Assembly: GCA_045637525.1 (NCBI GenBank)
Contig: JAZTZP010000057.1
Coordinates: 1-16,350, forward strand
Length of the DNA: 16,350 nucleotides
Direction: 5' to 3'
Origin: JAZTZP01 sp045637525
GTDB taxonomy: Bacteria; Bacillota; Clostridia; UBA1381
The notes under the pieces were generated by a model. The model saw nothing but the letters and a program-made list of their open reading frames with translations, was not told where the DNA came from and ran no database searches. This document shows, one piece after another, positions 1 to 6,746 of this stretch; the stretch's first letter is position 1, and every line of letters begins with the position of its first letter. The position numbers were made by a program, and so were the translations under genes.

Positions 1-2
1 TA

Positions 3-136
3 GTAAAAACATAGAAAAATTAATATCCCTCCACCGCAAGCGGTCCCCCTCCCTTTAGGCAAGGGAGGCAAGCAAAGCGTCACCGAAATCCTATTACTTT
101 ATCGTAAGATAAACTATAATTTATATTTTTGTTAAC
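3..136. repeat. Intergenic repeat, tandem copy A
   Basis: First of two tandem copies. Bases 3-54 match 137-188 with one difference (C/T in the CCRCYGCAAG hairpin region). It contains a small CCGCAAGCGG hairpin (33-42) and a stronger 8-bp hairpin, CCTCCCTT (48-55) with AAGGGAGG (61-68). It closes with the AT-rich 16-mer ATAAACTATAATTTAT (109-124). No convincing coding frame is seen. Similar CCCTCCCT...AGGGAGG intergenic repeats are, from memory, common in gut Clostridia; I cannot give a family name. Confidence 0.8.
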
Positions 137-307
137 GTAAAAACATAGAAAAATTAATATCCCTCCACTGCAAGCGGTCCCCCTCCCTGAAGGTGAATTG
201 ACTTCGTCAAGAGAAGCCACCCTGGGGTGTTAGGCAAGGGAGGCTTGCAAAGCGTACCGAATGCAGACTGTAAACATACAGATAAACTATAATTTATATG
301 TTTGTTT
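137..307. repeat. Intergenic repeat, tandem copy B with 42-nt insert
   Basis: Second tandem copy, starting exactly where copy A ends. It repeats the 52-nt head (137-188), then carries about 42 extra bases (189-230) including the hairpin TTGACTTCGTCAA (198-210). It resumes the shared part (TAGGCAAGGGAGGC, 231-244) and ends with the same ATAAACTATAATTTAT (282-297) followed by a T-rich tail. The two copies therefore differ mainly by an internal module. No gene is seen in 1-343. Confidence 0.8.
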
Positions 308-343
308 ATTAATTTAAAAATTGTGCTTTTTCGATGAATACTA

Positions 344-372
344 TTGACATTTATAATTCTACCTGATATAAT
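344..372 (+). promoter_or_regulatory. Sigma-A-type promoter for the TIM-barrel gene
   Basis: Consensus TTGACA (344-349), a 17-bp spacer and TATAAT (367-372). Transcription would start near 379, which leaves no ribosome site for an ATG at 382 and supports the ATG at 409. Confidence 0.85.
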
Positions 373-408
373 TTAAATATAATGTTATGTAAAAAACAGG
401 AGGCAGCC

Positions 409-1323
409 ATGAAACGTAAGGTAAGTATAGCGATAGGTGCATTTCAGAGAGAATATGGGGATATGAGGGCTTTGGAGATTGCGAAAGAGGTCGGGGTTGA
501 TGCGGTTGATTTTGATACTTCAAGTGAAGAATGGGATTACAGAAATCCTGATTCGATATTCAGTAAGAGTGATGATGAAATTGTAGAATATTTTACCGCT
601 TTAAAGAGAAGAGCGGAAGAACTGGGAATAGAAATAGGACAGACTCATGGAAGAATAACGGGTTTTAGAAACATAAAAGAAGAAGACGAAGCATTAATAA
701 AAAATGCACGGCTCGACTGCTTAGCAGCGAGTGTTTTAGGAGCACCGGTTTGCGTTATGCATAATGTAACGACAATATTTATGGGACCGGATGCACCGCC
801 TGAGCTGATGCACAAGCTTAATTTTGATATGTTTAAGCAGATTTTAGAATTTGCAAAGATGTATAATATAAAGATTGCAACCGAAACGTTCGGAGATGCA
901 GTGTGTTATGATTGTTGCGACTTTTTCGGAAATATAAATGAATTTTTAATGGCATATAATAATATTTGCGAAATTGATGATTATGCAGATTACTTTACAA
1001 TCTGTGTTGATACGGGGCATTCAAACAAGGCTTCGAGGTTTAATAATAATCCGACGCCGGCTGACGTTATAAGAACACTTGACAAAAATGTAACGGTTCT
1101 TCATCTCAATGACAATGATAAAATGACTGATCAGCATAAAATACCATTAAGCGGCACAATTGACTGGGATGATGTGTTTGACGCTCTTGATGAAATAGGA
1201 TATAACGGGAACTATAACATGGAGCTTGTACTCGGTTGCTTCGGTGATGAAATAAAACAGGAAACTGCCGCTTTTGCAGTAAAAGTAATGCGAAATATTC
1301 TTGATAAACGATATGGAAAATAA
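409..1323 (+). CDS. Sugar phosphate isomerase/epimerase-like TIM-barrel protein (AP endonuclease family 2 fold)
   Basis: Protein of 304 residues, cytoplasmic, with no signal peptide. It resembles the xylose-isomerase-like TIM-barrel family, whose members isomerise or epimerise sugars, keto-sugars or inositol derivatives using a divalent metal. Visible candidate metal and acid-base residues on successive strands are H80 (QTHGR), E159 (TETFGD), D201 and H204 (VDTGH), H232 and D235 (LHLND), and E272 (MEL). The start at 409 is chosen over an in-frame ATG at 382 because AGGAGG (398-403) lies 5 nt upstream of it and the promoter places the transcript start near 379. It is a single-gene unit between its promoter and the hairpin at 1367-1402. 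The substrate cannot be read from sequence; the neighbouring glycosidases suggest carbohydrate catabolism. Confidence 0.85.
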   Translation: MKRKVSIAIGAFQREYGDMRALEIAKEVGVDAVDFDTSSEEWDYRNPDSIFSKSDDEIVEYFTALKRRAEELGIEIGQTHGRITGFRNIKEEDEALIKNARLDCLAASVLGAPVCVMHNVTTIFMGPDAPPELMHKLNFDMFKQILEFAKMYNIKIATETFGDAVCYDCCDFFGNINEFLMAYNNICEIDDYADYFTICVDTGHSNKASRFNNNPTPADVIRTLDKNVTVLHLNDNDKMTDQHKIPLSGTIDWDDVFDALDEIGYNGNYNMELVLGCFGDEIKQETAAFAVKVMRNILDKRYGK

Positions 1324-1366
1324 CAAAAAATACTGATAGAGGGTTGTACTTTTAGCGCAGTATTTT

Positions 1367-1402
1367 AAAAGGCAGAAACGATTGATTTAGTTTCTGCCTT
1401 TT
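1367..1402. terminator. Bidirectional intrinsic terminator
   Basis: Perfect 13-bp stem AAAAGGCAGAAAC (1367-1379) with GTTTCTGCCTTTT (1390-1402) and a 10-nt loop. It is flanked by A/T on both sides and sits between two converging genes, so it can serve both. A second, weaker 9-bp stem AAAATACTG (1327-1335) with CAGTATTTT (1358-1366) lies just before it. Confidence 0.85.
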
Positions 1403-1428
1403 ATTCGTAAGGTTAGGTTGTTATATGA

Positions 1429-2760
1429 TTATTCAAAAACAACATATTCATAAGGGTTTAAATACAACATATTGTTCTCAATTTTATGTTCACCGTTATA
1501 TAATATGCATTTTTTACCATTTGCTATATCTTTTATGTCTATGGTTATATTGCTGTTTTTAGTGTTTCCGAAAAACAATATTTCGTTTTCATTTAAAACT
1601 CTTTTAAAGGCTATTATACTATCAGGATCTGAAGTTTCAATCCATATAGTTTTGCCAAATTCTAACAAATCACTTTCTGATTTCATCGTATTCAGGGTTT
1701 TTATAATTTTCTGCCTGCGTACACTTGCTTCGCTGCTTTTGTTATTTCTATCGGTAACTTCAAAACTACCCATATGAAAACGGTTTGCAAACATACTTAG
1801 TTTAGCATTGCAAGCAAGCTCGTTTCCGGAATATACCATAGGAATTCCGTCAATAAGATAATTTATAACTTCAATTTGTTCCATACCTTTATTTCCTGCA
1901 ATAGTTTCGGTTCTTCCTTCCCAGTCTGTTACAGTATCATGATTATCTATATCTCTGAGTATTTTTGAACAGCATGGTATGTTTTGTACCATGTTTTCGT
2001 GAAAATCTCTGAGCTGAGCTGCGGATTCAGAATTGCAATAGACTCTGCGAAGTATTTCATGCCAGTCAAAACTATAGGAGGAATCAAATGCAATAGTCAT
2101 ATTTTCATATGCACGACCTTCATTTATAAGTACAGCATCTTTTTTTACGGTCTGGATTCTTCTGCGAGCTTCTTTCCAGAAATCTATTGGGATTGCATCG
2201 CCGACATCAAGTCTGAATCCGTCAGCATCTATAACGGCAATATAATAGACCATATTACAGTAAAGATATTCTCTTAATCCTTCACTCCTGAAATCAAGTG
2301 CCGGGAAATTCCATTCGGTATAAATAAATGAGCCGTCAGGATTTTGTTTTACAAACTCCGGGTGTTTTTGAATTACGGGAGCATTAGGACCAATATGTGC
2401 ATAAACCAAATCCAACAAAACCTTCATATCAAGTTCATGGGCTTTATTAATCATTTTCTTGAGATCTTCCATTGTTCCATATTCTTCATCAATATTAAAA
2501 TAATCATTCATTCGATATGGATTTTTGGGATTTCCGGTTTTTGATGCTATTTGACGTGGACTCCAATTGTTTATATCTTCGCTGTTGTCTTCTTCAAATA
2601 TCGGGCATAGATACACAATGTTAAATCCCAACTCTTTTAAAAAAGGAAGCTCCTTTGTTATCGCTTCAATCGTACCTTCTTTTGAAAAAGTTCTTGGATT
2701 AATCTGATATATGGCGTTTTTATTCAGCCATTCAGGTGAATGGATTGCGTTATTTTTCAT
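1429..2760 (-). CDS. Cytoplasmic alpha-amylase-family (GH13) enzyme
   Basis: Protein of 443 residues. All four classic GH13 regions are visible: region I DLVYAH (117-122), region II GFRLD with the nucleophile D185, region III INEGR with the acid/base E214, and region IV DNHD with H274 and D275. The family acts on alpha-glucosidic bonds of malto-oligosaccharides, sucrose or related sugars by a retaining mechanism; the subfamily is not clear. There is no signal peptide, so it should act on imported sugars. The ATG at 2760 is preferred over one at 2814 because AAGGAG lies 8 nt upstream of it and the promoter at 2791-2819 would place the transcript start downstream of 2814. It is divergent from the AraC-type gene, a common arrangement for a regulator and its target. 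It is shorter than most amylases and ends near the small C-terminal beta domain. Confidence 0.88.
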   Translation of the reverse strand: MKNNAIHSPEWLNKNAIYQINPRTFSKEGTIEAITKELPFLKELGFNIVYLCPIFEEDNSEDINNWSPRQIASKTGNPKNPYRMNDYFNIDEEYGTMEDLKKMINKAHELDMKVLLDLVYAHIGPNAPVIQKHPEFVKQNPDGSFIYTEWNFPALDFRSEGLREYLYCNMVYYIAVIDADGFRLDVGDAIPIDFWKEARRRIQTVKKDAVLINEGRAYENMTIAFDSSYSFDWHEILRRVYCNSESAAQLRDFHENMVQNIPCCSKILRDIDNHDTVTDWEGRTETIAGNKGMEQIEVINYLIDGIPMVYSGNELACNAKLSMFANRFHMGSFEVTDRNNKSSEASVRRQKIIKTLNTMKSESDLLEFGKTIWIETSDPDSIIAFKRVLNENEILFFGNTKNSNITIDIKDIANGKKCILYNGEHKIENNMLYLNPYEYVVFE

Positions 2761-2790
2761 AGAATCAACTCCTTTTTGTATTATATTTCT

Positions 2791-2819
2791 ATTATAAAAC
2801 ACTTTTTTTATCAATTCAA
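2791..2819 (-). promoter_or_regulatory. Promoter of the GH13 gene
   Basis: On the minus strand: TTGAAT (2814-2819), 17-bp spacer, TATAAT (2791-2796). The leader would be about 25 nt. It lies back to back with the regulator promoter. Confidence 0.7.
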
Positions 2820-2855
2820 CCGATAAAACAACTTTATTTTTCTACTTTTCAACAC

Positions 2856-2884
2856 TTGACATCACAATAGAATTGTGGTATAAT
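2856..2884 (+). promoter_or_regulatory. Promoter of the AraC-family gene
   Basis: Consensus TTGACA (2856-2861), 17-bp spacer, TATAAT (2879-2884). The predicted transcript start near 2891 lies downstream of an in-frame TTG at 2873 and so excludes it as a start codon. Confidence 0.85.
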
Positions 2885-2911
2885 ATTTCAGATGATTTTA
2901 AGGAGTGGGAG

Positions 2912-3703
2912 TTGAGTACTATTTTTTATAACGACGGTCTGAATATTGAAATAATTGATGTATTTCATTTAAATAGAGCAAGAAGCAAATATCATACACA
3001 AAAACGCCCTTTTCATATTTTAACAAAACGAATAAGCGGATATACAGATATGATATTTGAAAATGACAGTTTCAGAATAACTGCCGATAAATTATTGTAT
3101 ATACCTTCCAACACGGAATATACACGACAAAGCTATGACGATGAAGAAATTATAGCGATACATTTTAATATTTTAAACAGAGAAAGCTTCACGCCTTTTT
3201 TGATAAATATAGAAGAAGAAAAGTGTAACGAGATTTTCAGGGAAATATACAGTGTGTGGAGCAAGAAAGAACCGGGTTTTAAATATAAATGCACTGCTGT
3301 TTTGTACGAATATCTCAGCACTGTTATTCTTGAAAAAAACAATTCCAGAGAATATGATAAACTGAAAGAGTCAATTAATTATATAGAGAATAATTTAACT
3401 CAAAAGTTATCCATAGGTAAGCTTGCAAAAATGTGTAATTTATGTGAGACTCAATACAGAAAAATATTCAAAAAAGAATTTGGTGTATCACCTGTGAAAT
3501 ATATAAACAGATTACGAGTAAACAACGCTGTCAGCAAGATGTCCAGCGGATATTATTCCATGGCTGAAATATCAGAATTATGCGGTTTTTCCGACCAGAA
3601 ATACTTTAATAAAATATTTAAGTCCGAGATAGGAAAATCTCCTTCTCAATATAAAAAAGTCACTATCGGGACTGTCGCTCGCACAGCTCACTTCCATAAG
3701 TAG
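2912..3703 (+). CDS. AraC-family transcriptional regulator
   Basis: Protein of 263 residues. The N-terminal part (about 10-95) looks like the cupin-type sensor of this family and the C-terminal part carries two helix-turn-helix units. The first is around 166-186 (LSIGKLAKMCNLCETQYRKI), the second around 216-236 (SMAEISELCGFSDQKYFNKI), closed by the hallmark FKSEIGKSPSQYKK (236-249). Such proteins bind sugars and activate or repress catabolic promoters. A TTG start at 2912 is chosen: AAGGAG (2900-2905) is 6 nt upstream and the promoter leaves no room for an earlier start. The last 14 residues (VTIGTVARTAHFHK) run past the usual family end and are encoded in hairpin-rich DNA, so the original C-terminus may have been altered. 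The divergent GH13 gene is the obvious target; this is inference. Confidence 0.88.
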   Translation: MSTIFYNDGLNIEIIDVFHLNRARSKYHTQKRPFHILTKRISGYTDMIFENDSFRITADKLLYIPSNTEYTRQSYDDEEIIAIHFNILNRESFTPFLINIEEEKCNEIFREIYSVWSKKEPGFKYKCTAVLYEYLSTVILEKNNSREYDKLKESINYIENNLTQKLSIGKLAKMCNLCETQYRKIFKKEFGVSPVKYINRLRVNNAVSKMSSGYYSMAEISELCGFSDQKYFNKIFKSEIGKSPSQYKKVTIGTVARTAHFHK

Positions 3704-3716
3704 ACTTTTTTGTAAT

Positions 3717-3748
3717 TTAGAAAATTGCAAAAGTACGCAATTTCCTAA
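3717..3748. repeat. Imperfect palindrome after the AraC gene
   Basis: A 12-position stem with one mismatch: TTAGAAAATTGC (3717-3728) with GCAATTTCCTAA (3737-3748), 8-nt loop. It is not followed by a T run. It could be an operator, a processing hairpin or a remnant of a repeat; nothing decides between these. Confidence 0.55.
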
Positions 3749-3778
3749 AAGATAAAAAAGAGTATTTTTGTATTGACG

Positions 3779-3812
3779 AAAGGGGCTGTTGCTAACGCAA
3801 TAACCCCTTTTT
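3779..3812 (+). terminator. Intrinsic terminator after the AraC gene
   Basis: AAAGGGGCTGTTGC (3779-3792), loop TAAC, then GCAATAACCCC and a T run (to 3812). The stem has one mismatch and one G-T pair. It lies between converging genes and probably works best for the plus-strand transcript. Confidence 0.75.
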
Positions 3813-3857
3813 CCGTTCTTATAAGTACATATCATATAAAGTAGTATTTTTTGTATT

Positions 3858-4889
3858 TCATTTAAGAGGAATAACCATATTCCATGTGTTTTTTGCATAA
3901 ACAAATCCTGTTTCGGGGTTGCCGTCAGAGGTGGCGAAATATATATGCGTGGGTTTATCCTTATGGAAGAGAATAAAAGGTCTTTCCATGTTTCCCATGT
4001 GACGTGTTATTCCGTCATCCCACAGGATTTTACGGCTGTAAAAAAGTTTGTGTTTTTCAATATTCCAGTGTATTCCGTCTGTAGACAGCGCATGAACTCC
4101 GCCGTATTGCTCACCGCAGATATTGCCGTACATGTCTTTTGCTATCATATTAAAGCCGTCTTTATCGTGCCATATGAAAGGGTCTTCAAATTCAGCCGAT
4201 GTATCAAATATCGGTTTTTTTGTCATGGGAATATATTTACTGTTATAATGTTCGGCACTTGCCATACCAAACGTCATATTACCATGAAGAGCTTTGTTGT
4301 ATGGCGGTTTTATATATTCTCTTGCTTTATACATCATAAATATGTTTCCGTTATCCATAACGCATGGAGCCGGATTTGATGTGAGAAAACTGTCAAAATA
4401 ATCGGGGCGTGTATTAAGTATGGGAGAGTCACTCCGTTCCCATGGACCGAAAATACTTTTTGATGTGGCAATTCCTATTCTTTTATTTGCTCTTGCACTT
4501 GTAACCTGATATTCTGATGGGACATCGTCGGAAAACGGATGAGTTGTACCCATATAGTATAAAACATATGTATCATTGATTTTTTTTATGTGTGGATTGT
4601 GTGTTGCTCTGCCGTCCCAATACTCGGCTCCGCGAGCCGGTAAAACAACTTCTTCAAATTCAAAAGGACCTTCGGGAGTGTCTGAAACAGCACGTACTAT
4701 TTCGGACTTTATAAGCCATCCCGGATGCATTGGTACATCCTTAGCCCAGCGTGAGGCAAACATATGATATTTTTTGTCTTCTCCCTGAATTACACTTCCG
4801 CACCAAATCCAATAGCCGTCCATTTTGAAACCACCGTTTACAGGGGCGGGGAGCATAAGTTCTTTTAATGTGTCTTTCAAAACATTCAC
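3858..4889 (-). CDS. GH43-like five-bladed beta-propeller glycosidase
   Basis: Protein of 343 residues without a signal peptide. It carries repeated propeller-blade features of the GH43/GH32-type fold: DGYWIWCGSV (24-33), YHMFASRW (41-48), a WDGRATHNPHI strand (91-101), SNPAPCV (171-177), EDPFIW (235-240) and the late MERPFILF (301-308). The acidic residues D24, D92 and E235 are candidate catalytic or binding groups. I recognise the family by its overall pattern, but I do not know a proven substrate. Translation seems to start at a GTG (4889) behind GAGGA only 3 nt away; a TTG four codons in is an alternative. It has its own promoter (4917-4944), behind paired 18-bp boxes, divergent from the decayed lyase/ABC operon. 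It probably once belonged to the same regulon. Confidence 0.8.
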   Translation of the reverse strand: MNVLKDTLKELMLPAPVNGGFKMDGYWIWCGSVIQGEDKKYHMFASRWAKDVPMHPGWLIKSEIVRAVSDTPEGPFEFEEVVLPARGAEYWDGRATHNPHIKKINDTYVLYYMGTTHPFSDDVPSEYQVTSARANKRIGIATSKSIFGPWERSDSPILNTRPDYFDSFLTSNPAPCVMDNGNIFMMYKAREYIKPPYNKALHGNMTFGMASAEHYNSKYIPMTKKPIFDTSAEFEDPFIWHDKDGFNMIAKDMYGNICGEQYGGVHALSTDGIHWNIEKHKLFYSRKILWDDGITRHMGNMERPFILFHKDKPTHIYFATSDGNPETGFVYAKNTWNMVIPLK

Positions 4890-4916
4890 ATCCTCATTTT
4901 TTTAACTGTAACTTTT

Positions 4917-4944
4917 ATTATATCAGAAAAAAATAATTTGTAAA
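4917..4944 (-). promoter_or_regulatory. Promoter of the GH43-like gene
   Basis: On the minus strand: TTTACA (4939-4944), 16-bp spacer, TATAAT (4917-4922). The leader would be about 20 nt. The first 18-bp box begins 3 bp upstream of its -35. Confidence 0.7.
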
Positions 4945-4947
4945 TAT

Positions 4948-4986
4948 AAACGGAAAAAATTAGACGTGAAACGGAAATAATTAGAC
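4948..4986. promoter_or_regulatory. Paired 18-bp operator boxes, 21-bp phased
   Basis: AAACGGAAAAAATTAGAC (4948-4965) and AAACGGAAATAATTAGAC (4969-4986) are direct repeats, 17 of 18 identical, with a 21-bp period, about two helical turns. They fill the space between two divergent -35 elements (4939-4944 on minus, 4987-4992 on plus). AraC-family dimers typically bind two direct half-sites about 21 bp apart next to a -35, so this geometry fits such an activator. Which protein binds here is inference. Confidence 0.75.
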
Positions 4987-5016
4987 TTGTGGTACATTTG
5001 CAAGCAATGATATAAT
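4987..5016 (+). promoter_or_regulatory. Putative promoter of the decayed lyase/ABC operon
   Basis: TTGTGG (4987-4992), 18-bp spacer, TATAAT (5011-5016). It is followed by an AGGAG site (5038-5042) and a GTG (5049) that meets a stop two codons later, so the original first gene of the operon has lost its start region. The weak -35 directly beside the second box suggests dependence on an activator. Confidence 0.6.
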
Positions 5017-5052
5017 TTAAATGAATAAATTAATGTCAGGAGTTTTTTGTGT

Positions 5053-5220
5053 TCTAAATATGCTATGGAAATAATGAGAGAGCAGAGAGGTGGGCGAATT
5101 ATTTCTATGTCGTCACAAGCCGGCGAGAGAGGGGCTTTGTTCGGTCATGTACACTATGCAGCATCAAAAAGTGGTGTGCTTAATTTCTAAAAAGGAATGC
5201 ACCTTGAAATGCAGCCTCAT
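5053..5220 (+). pseudogene. Internal fragment of a short-chain dehydrogenase/reductase
   Basis: The frame from 5053 encodes SKYAMEIMREQRGG, then the catalytic SDR core: a Ser-containing strand (RIISMSSQAGERG) and YAASKSGV with the Tyr-x-x-x-Lys pair. The frame is broken by TAA at 5188-5190 where a Thr or similar codon would be expected. It continues in frame as KGMHLEMQPH, which matches the next SDR helix, so the stop looks like a later nonsense change. The Rossmann N-terminus and the C-terminal third are missing. SDRs reduce or oxidise sugar acids and ketones with NAD(P); the original substrate is unknown. Its ribosome site at 5038-5042 is joined directly to the middle of the gene, indicating a deletion. 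Confidence 0.75.
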
Positions 5221-5354
5221 ATGGAACGGCACTCAAAGATGACTTGGATTACTATAAAAATATCCGAATTTGTCCAATGACATACGGACAAGCTTTGGCA
5301 ATAATGTTTTTAGCTGAAGCATGTTATAATGGAGATGATGGAAATGTTGAATAG
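5208..5354 (+). pseudogene. C-terminal fragment of an unidentified protein, possibly a glycoside hydrolase or lyase
   Basis: In a second frame, 5208-5354 encodes NAASYGTALKDDLDYYKNIR, then ICPMTYGQALAIMFLAEAC and an acidic tail ending in TAG at 5352. No start codon or ribosome site precedes it, and the SDR fragment runs into it around 5211-5222, so it is the tail of a longer gene. The CPMTYGQALAI helix resembles the last helix of (alpha/alpha)6-barrel carbohydrate enzymes such as GH88/GH105-type hydrolases, but I cannot assign the family securely. Its end overlaps the start of the next gene, as expected for an operon of tightly packed catabolic genes. Confidence 0.55.
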
Positions 5355-6393
5355 AATAAAAGAGCAGTTTATAGGCGTTAATGTGGAATTTAATGAATAT
5401 ATGGTACATTCACATGTACAGCCTCATACAAAACCAATAAAGGATTTAGAGACCTGTTCAAATGGAAAAGAAACGGCAGAGTATTATTTTTCTTCCAGGT
5501 ATTTTGATTTGATAGATGATGAGTTTGCGGAAAAAATGGTTGGCGAATTAAAAAAATTGCAAATAACCGATATAGATTCATCTGCATATGGGTGTATGCG
5601 TTGGTATAGAGAAGAAAGTTTTGTAACTGATACAAATGGGGCTTTTTTTGTAATTTTACCTATTGCATTGGCATATAAACTGTGCTATGAACGATTGACG
5701 AATTCCGAAATAAATGATATAGAACAAATTTTAAATCATGCAGGAAGTTGGTTTAGTAAAGAGACAAAGGGAAGAATATATTACAGTAACAAGATAATGA
5801 GTGATGGTGCAATGCTTGCACTTATTAATAGTATTACAGGAAAATACGAAAAAGAGTGTCATGAATTTTGGAACAGATGGTTAAAATATGAAAATGACAG
5901 AGGATGGGGCTGGGGAGAAAATACAAGCGACCTTTATTCTAATATTATGCTGACAGCTCTTAATGTGGCGGTTATCTCAATACAAGATGAAGTTATCAGG
6001 GAACAAATAATACAAAAGAGAGAAAAGCTTCTTGAATATATTATGTTTCATGAGGGTAAAGAGTTTGTTCCGAGTATTAGGACATATAATTTTTCCGGCG
6101 ACAAAAATTATGGCGGATATGTATATAAGTGTCTTAATGAACCGGATAGCATTGAAAATATAGAGCCGATGAGATATATAATAATGTTAGAGTCAGGCAT
6201 GAAAGCTGAGTGTGAAAGTAATTCGCAAAGTATAAGGGAAGAAAGGATATTTGATGATTCTTATGCTTATACATGGAAAGGAAAGAATATCAGGTTGGGA
6301 ACTGTGTCAAAATTTCCTGTCATGCAGAATTCCTATCAGCATGAGGGGCATGGTTTGGGATGGCAGTCGATGCCGGTTATGAAGCGGCATTAA
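5329..6393 (+). pseudogene. Truncated heparinase/lyase-like (alpha/alpha)6 protein, N-terminal part
   Basis: The readable product is 354 residues from an ATG at 5329. The ATG at 5344 is more likely the start, since GGAG (5331-5334) is 9 nt upstream of it. The sequence is helix-rich and soluble, without a signal peptide, and shows DTNGAFF, GWGWGENTSDLYSNIMLTAL and, near the end, a strand region YTWKGKNIRLGTVSKFPVM then GLGWQSMPV. This is the pattern of polysaccharide-lyase or heparinase-like proteins, an alpha/alpha toroid followed by a beta-sandwich, usually about 600 residues or more. Here the frame stops 6-10 residues after GLGWQSMPV, at the start of the beta-sandwich, and the DNA continues with ABC permease in another frame. 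The C-terminal half is therefore deleted. Family assignment is tentative; truncation is clear. Confidence 0.7.
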
Positions 6394-6716
6394 TAGATGG
6401 AGCTTCATGGTGGCAGCAGGTTAAACATATAACCTTACCGCTGTTAAAACCGACGGTAATTATAATGTTTATAAATAGTATCGGACATATTTTAAGTACC
6501 GGCTCGGCACTATATTATTATATACCAAGAAATTCAGGACCGTTGTACGATGTTACAACAACTATAGATTCCTATGTTTTCAGAAGTCTTGTATGGGGTT
6601 CTAATTATGCACAGTCTGCTGCGGTATCGGTGTTCCAGTCTGTGGTAGGATGTTTGCTTGTATTATTGACAAACACACTCGTAAAGAGATTTTCGCCCGG
6701 CGATGAATTGTTCTGA
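6360..6716 (+). pseudogene. C-terminal fragment of an LplB/YteP-type ABC sugar permease
   Basis: The frame holds the EAA loop that contacts the ATPase (DAGYEAALIDGASWWQQ followed by ITLPLLKP), then two membrane segments (TVIIMFINSIGHIL and SVVGCLLVLLTNTLV). It ends with the family's usual RFSPGDELF tail. A normal member has about 300-320 residues; only about 115 remain, so four or so N-terminal membrane segments are missing. The ATG at 6360 lies within the preceding gene's last codons and has no good ribosome site, so it is probably fortuitous. The break lies within about 6357-6375, fused to the lyase-like gene. The partner permease and binding protein downstream are intact, so the importer should be inactive unless another permease substitutes. 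Confidence 0.85.
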
Positions 6717-6746
6717 TGAATACAGAGATGTTTTAAGGAGGAAAAT

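Noticed and set aside
382..408. Upstream ATG at 382 as the start of the TIM-barrel protein
   Set aside because: The predicted transcript begins near 379, leaving no ribosome site, while AGGAGG is well placed for the ATG at 409.
3945..4379. 144-codon plus-strand frame opposite the GH43-like gene
   Set aside because: It is antisense to a full-length recognisable enzyme, with no promoter or ribosome site.
5049..5057. GTG at 5049 with a good AGGAG as a real gene start
   Set aside because: A stop codon follows after one further codon. It is the surviving ribosome site of a deleted gene.
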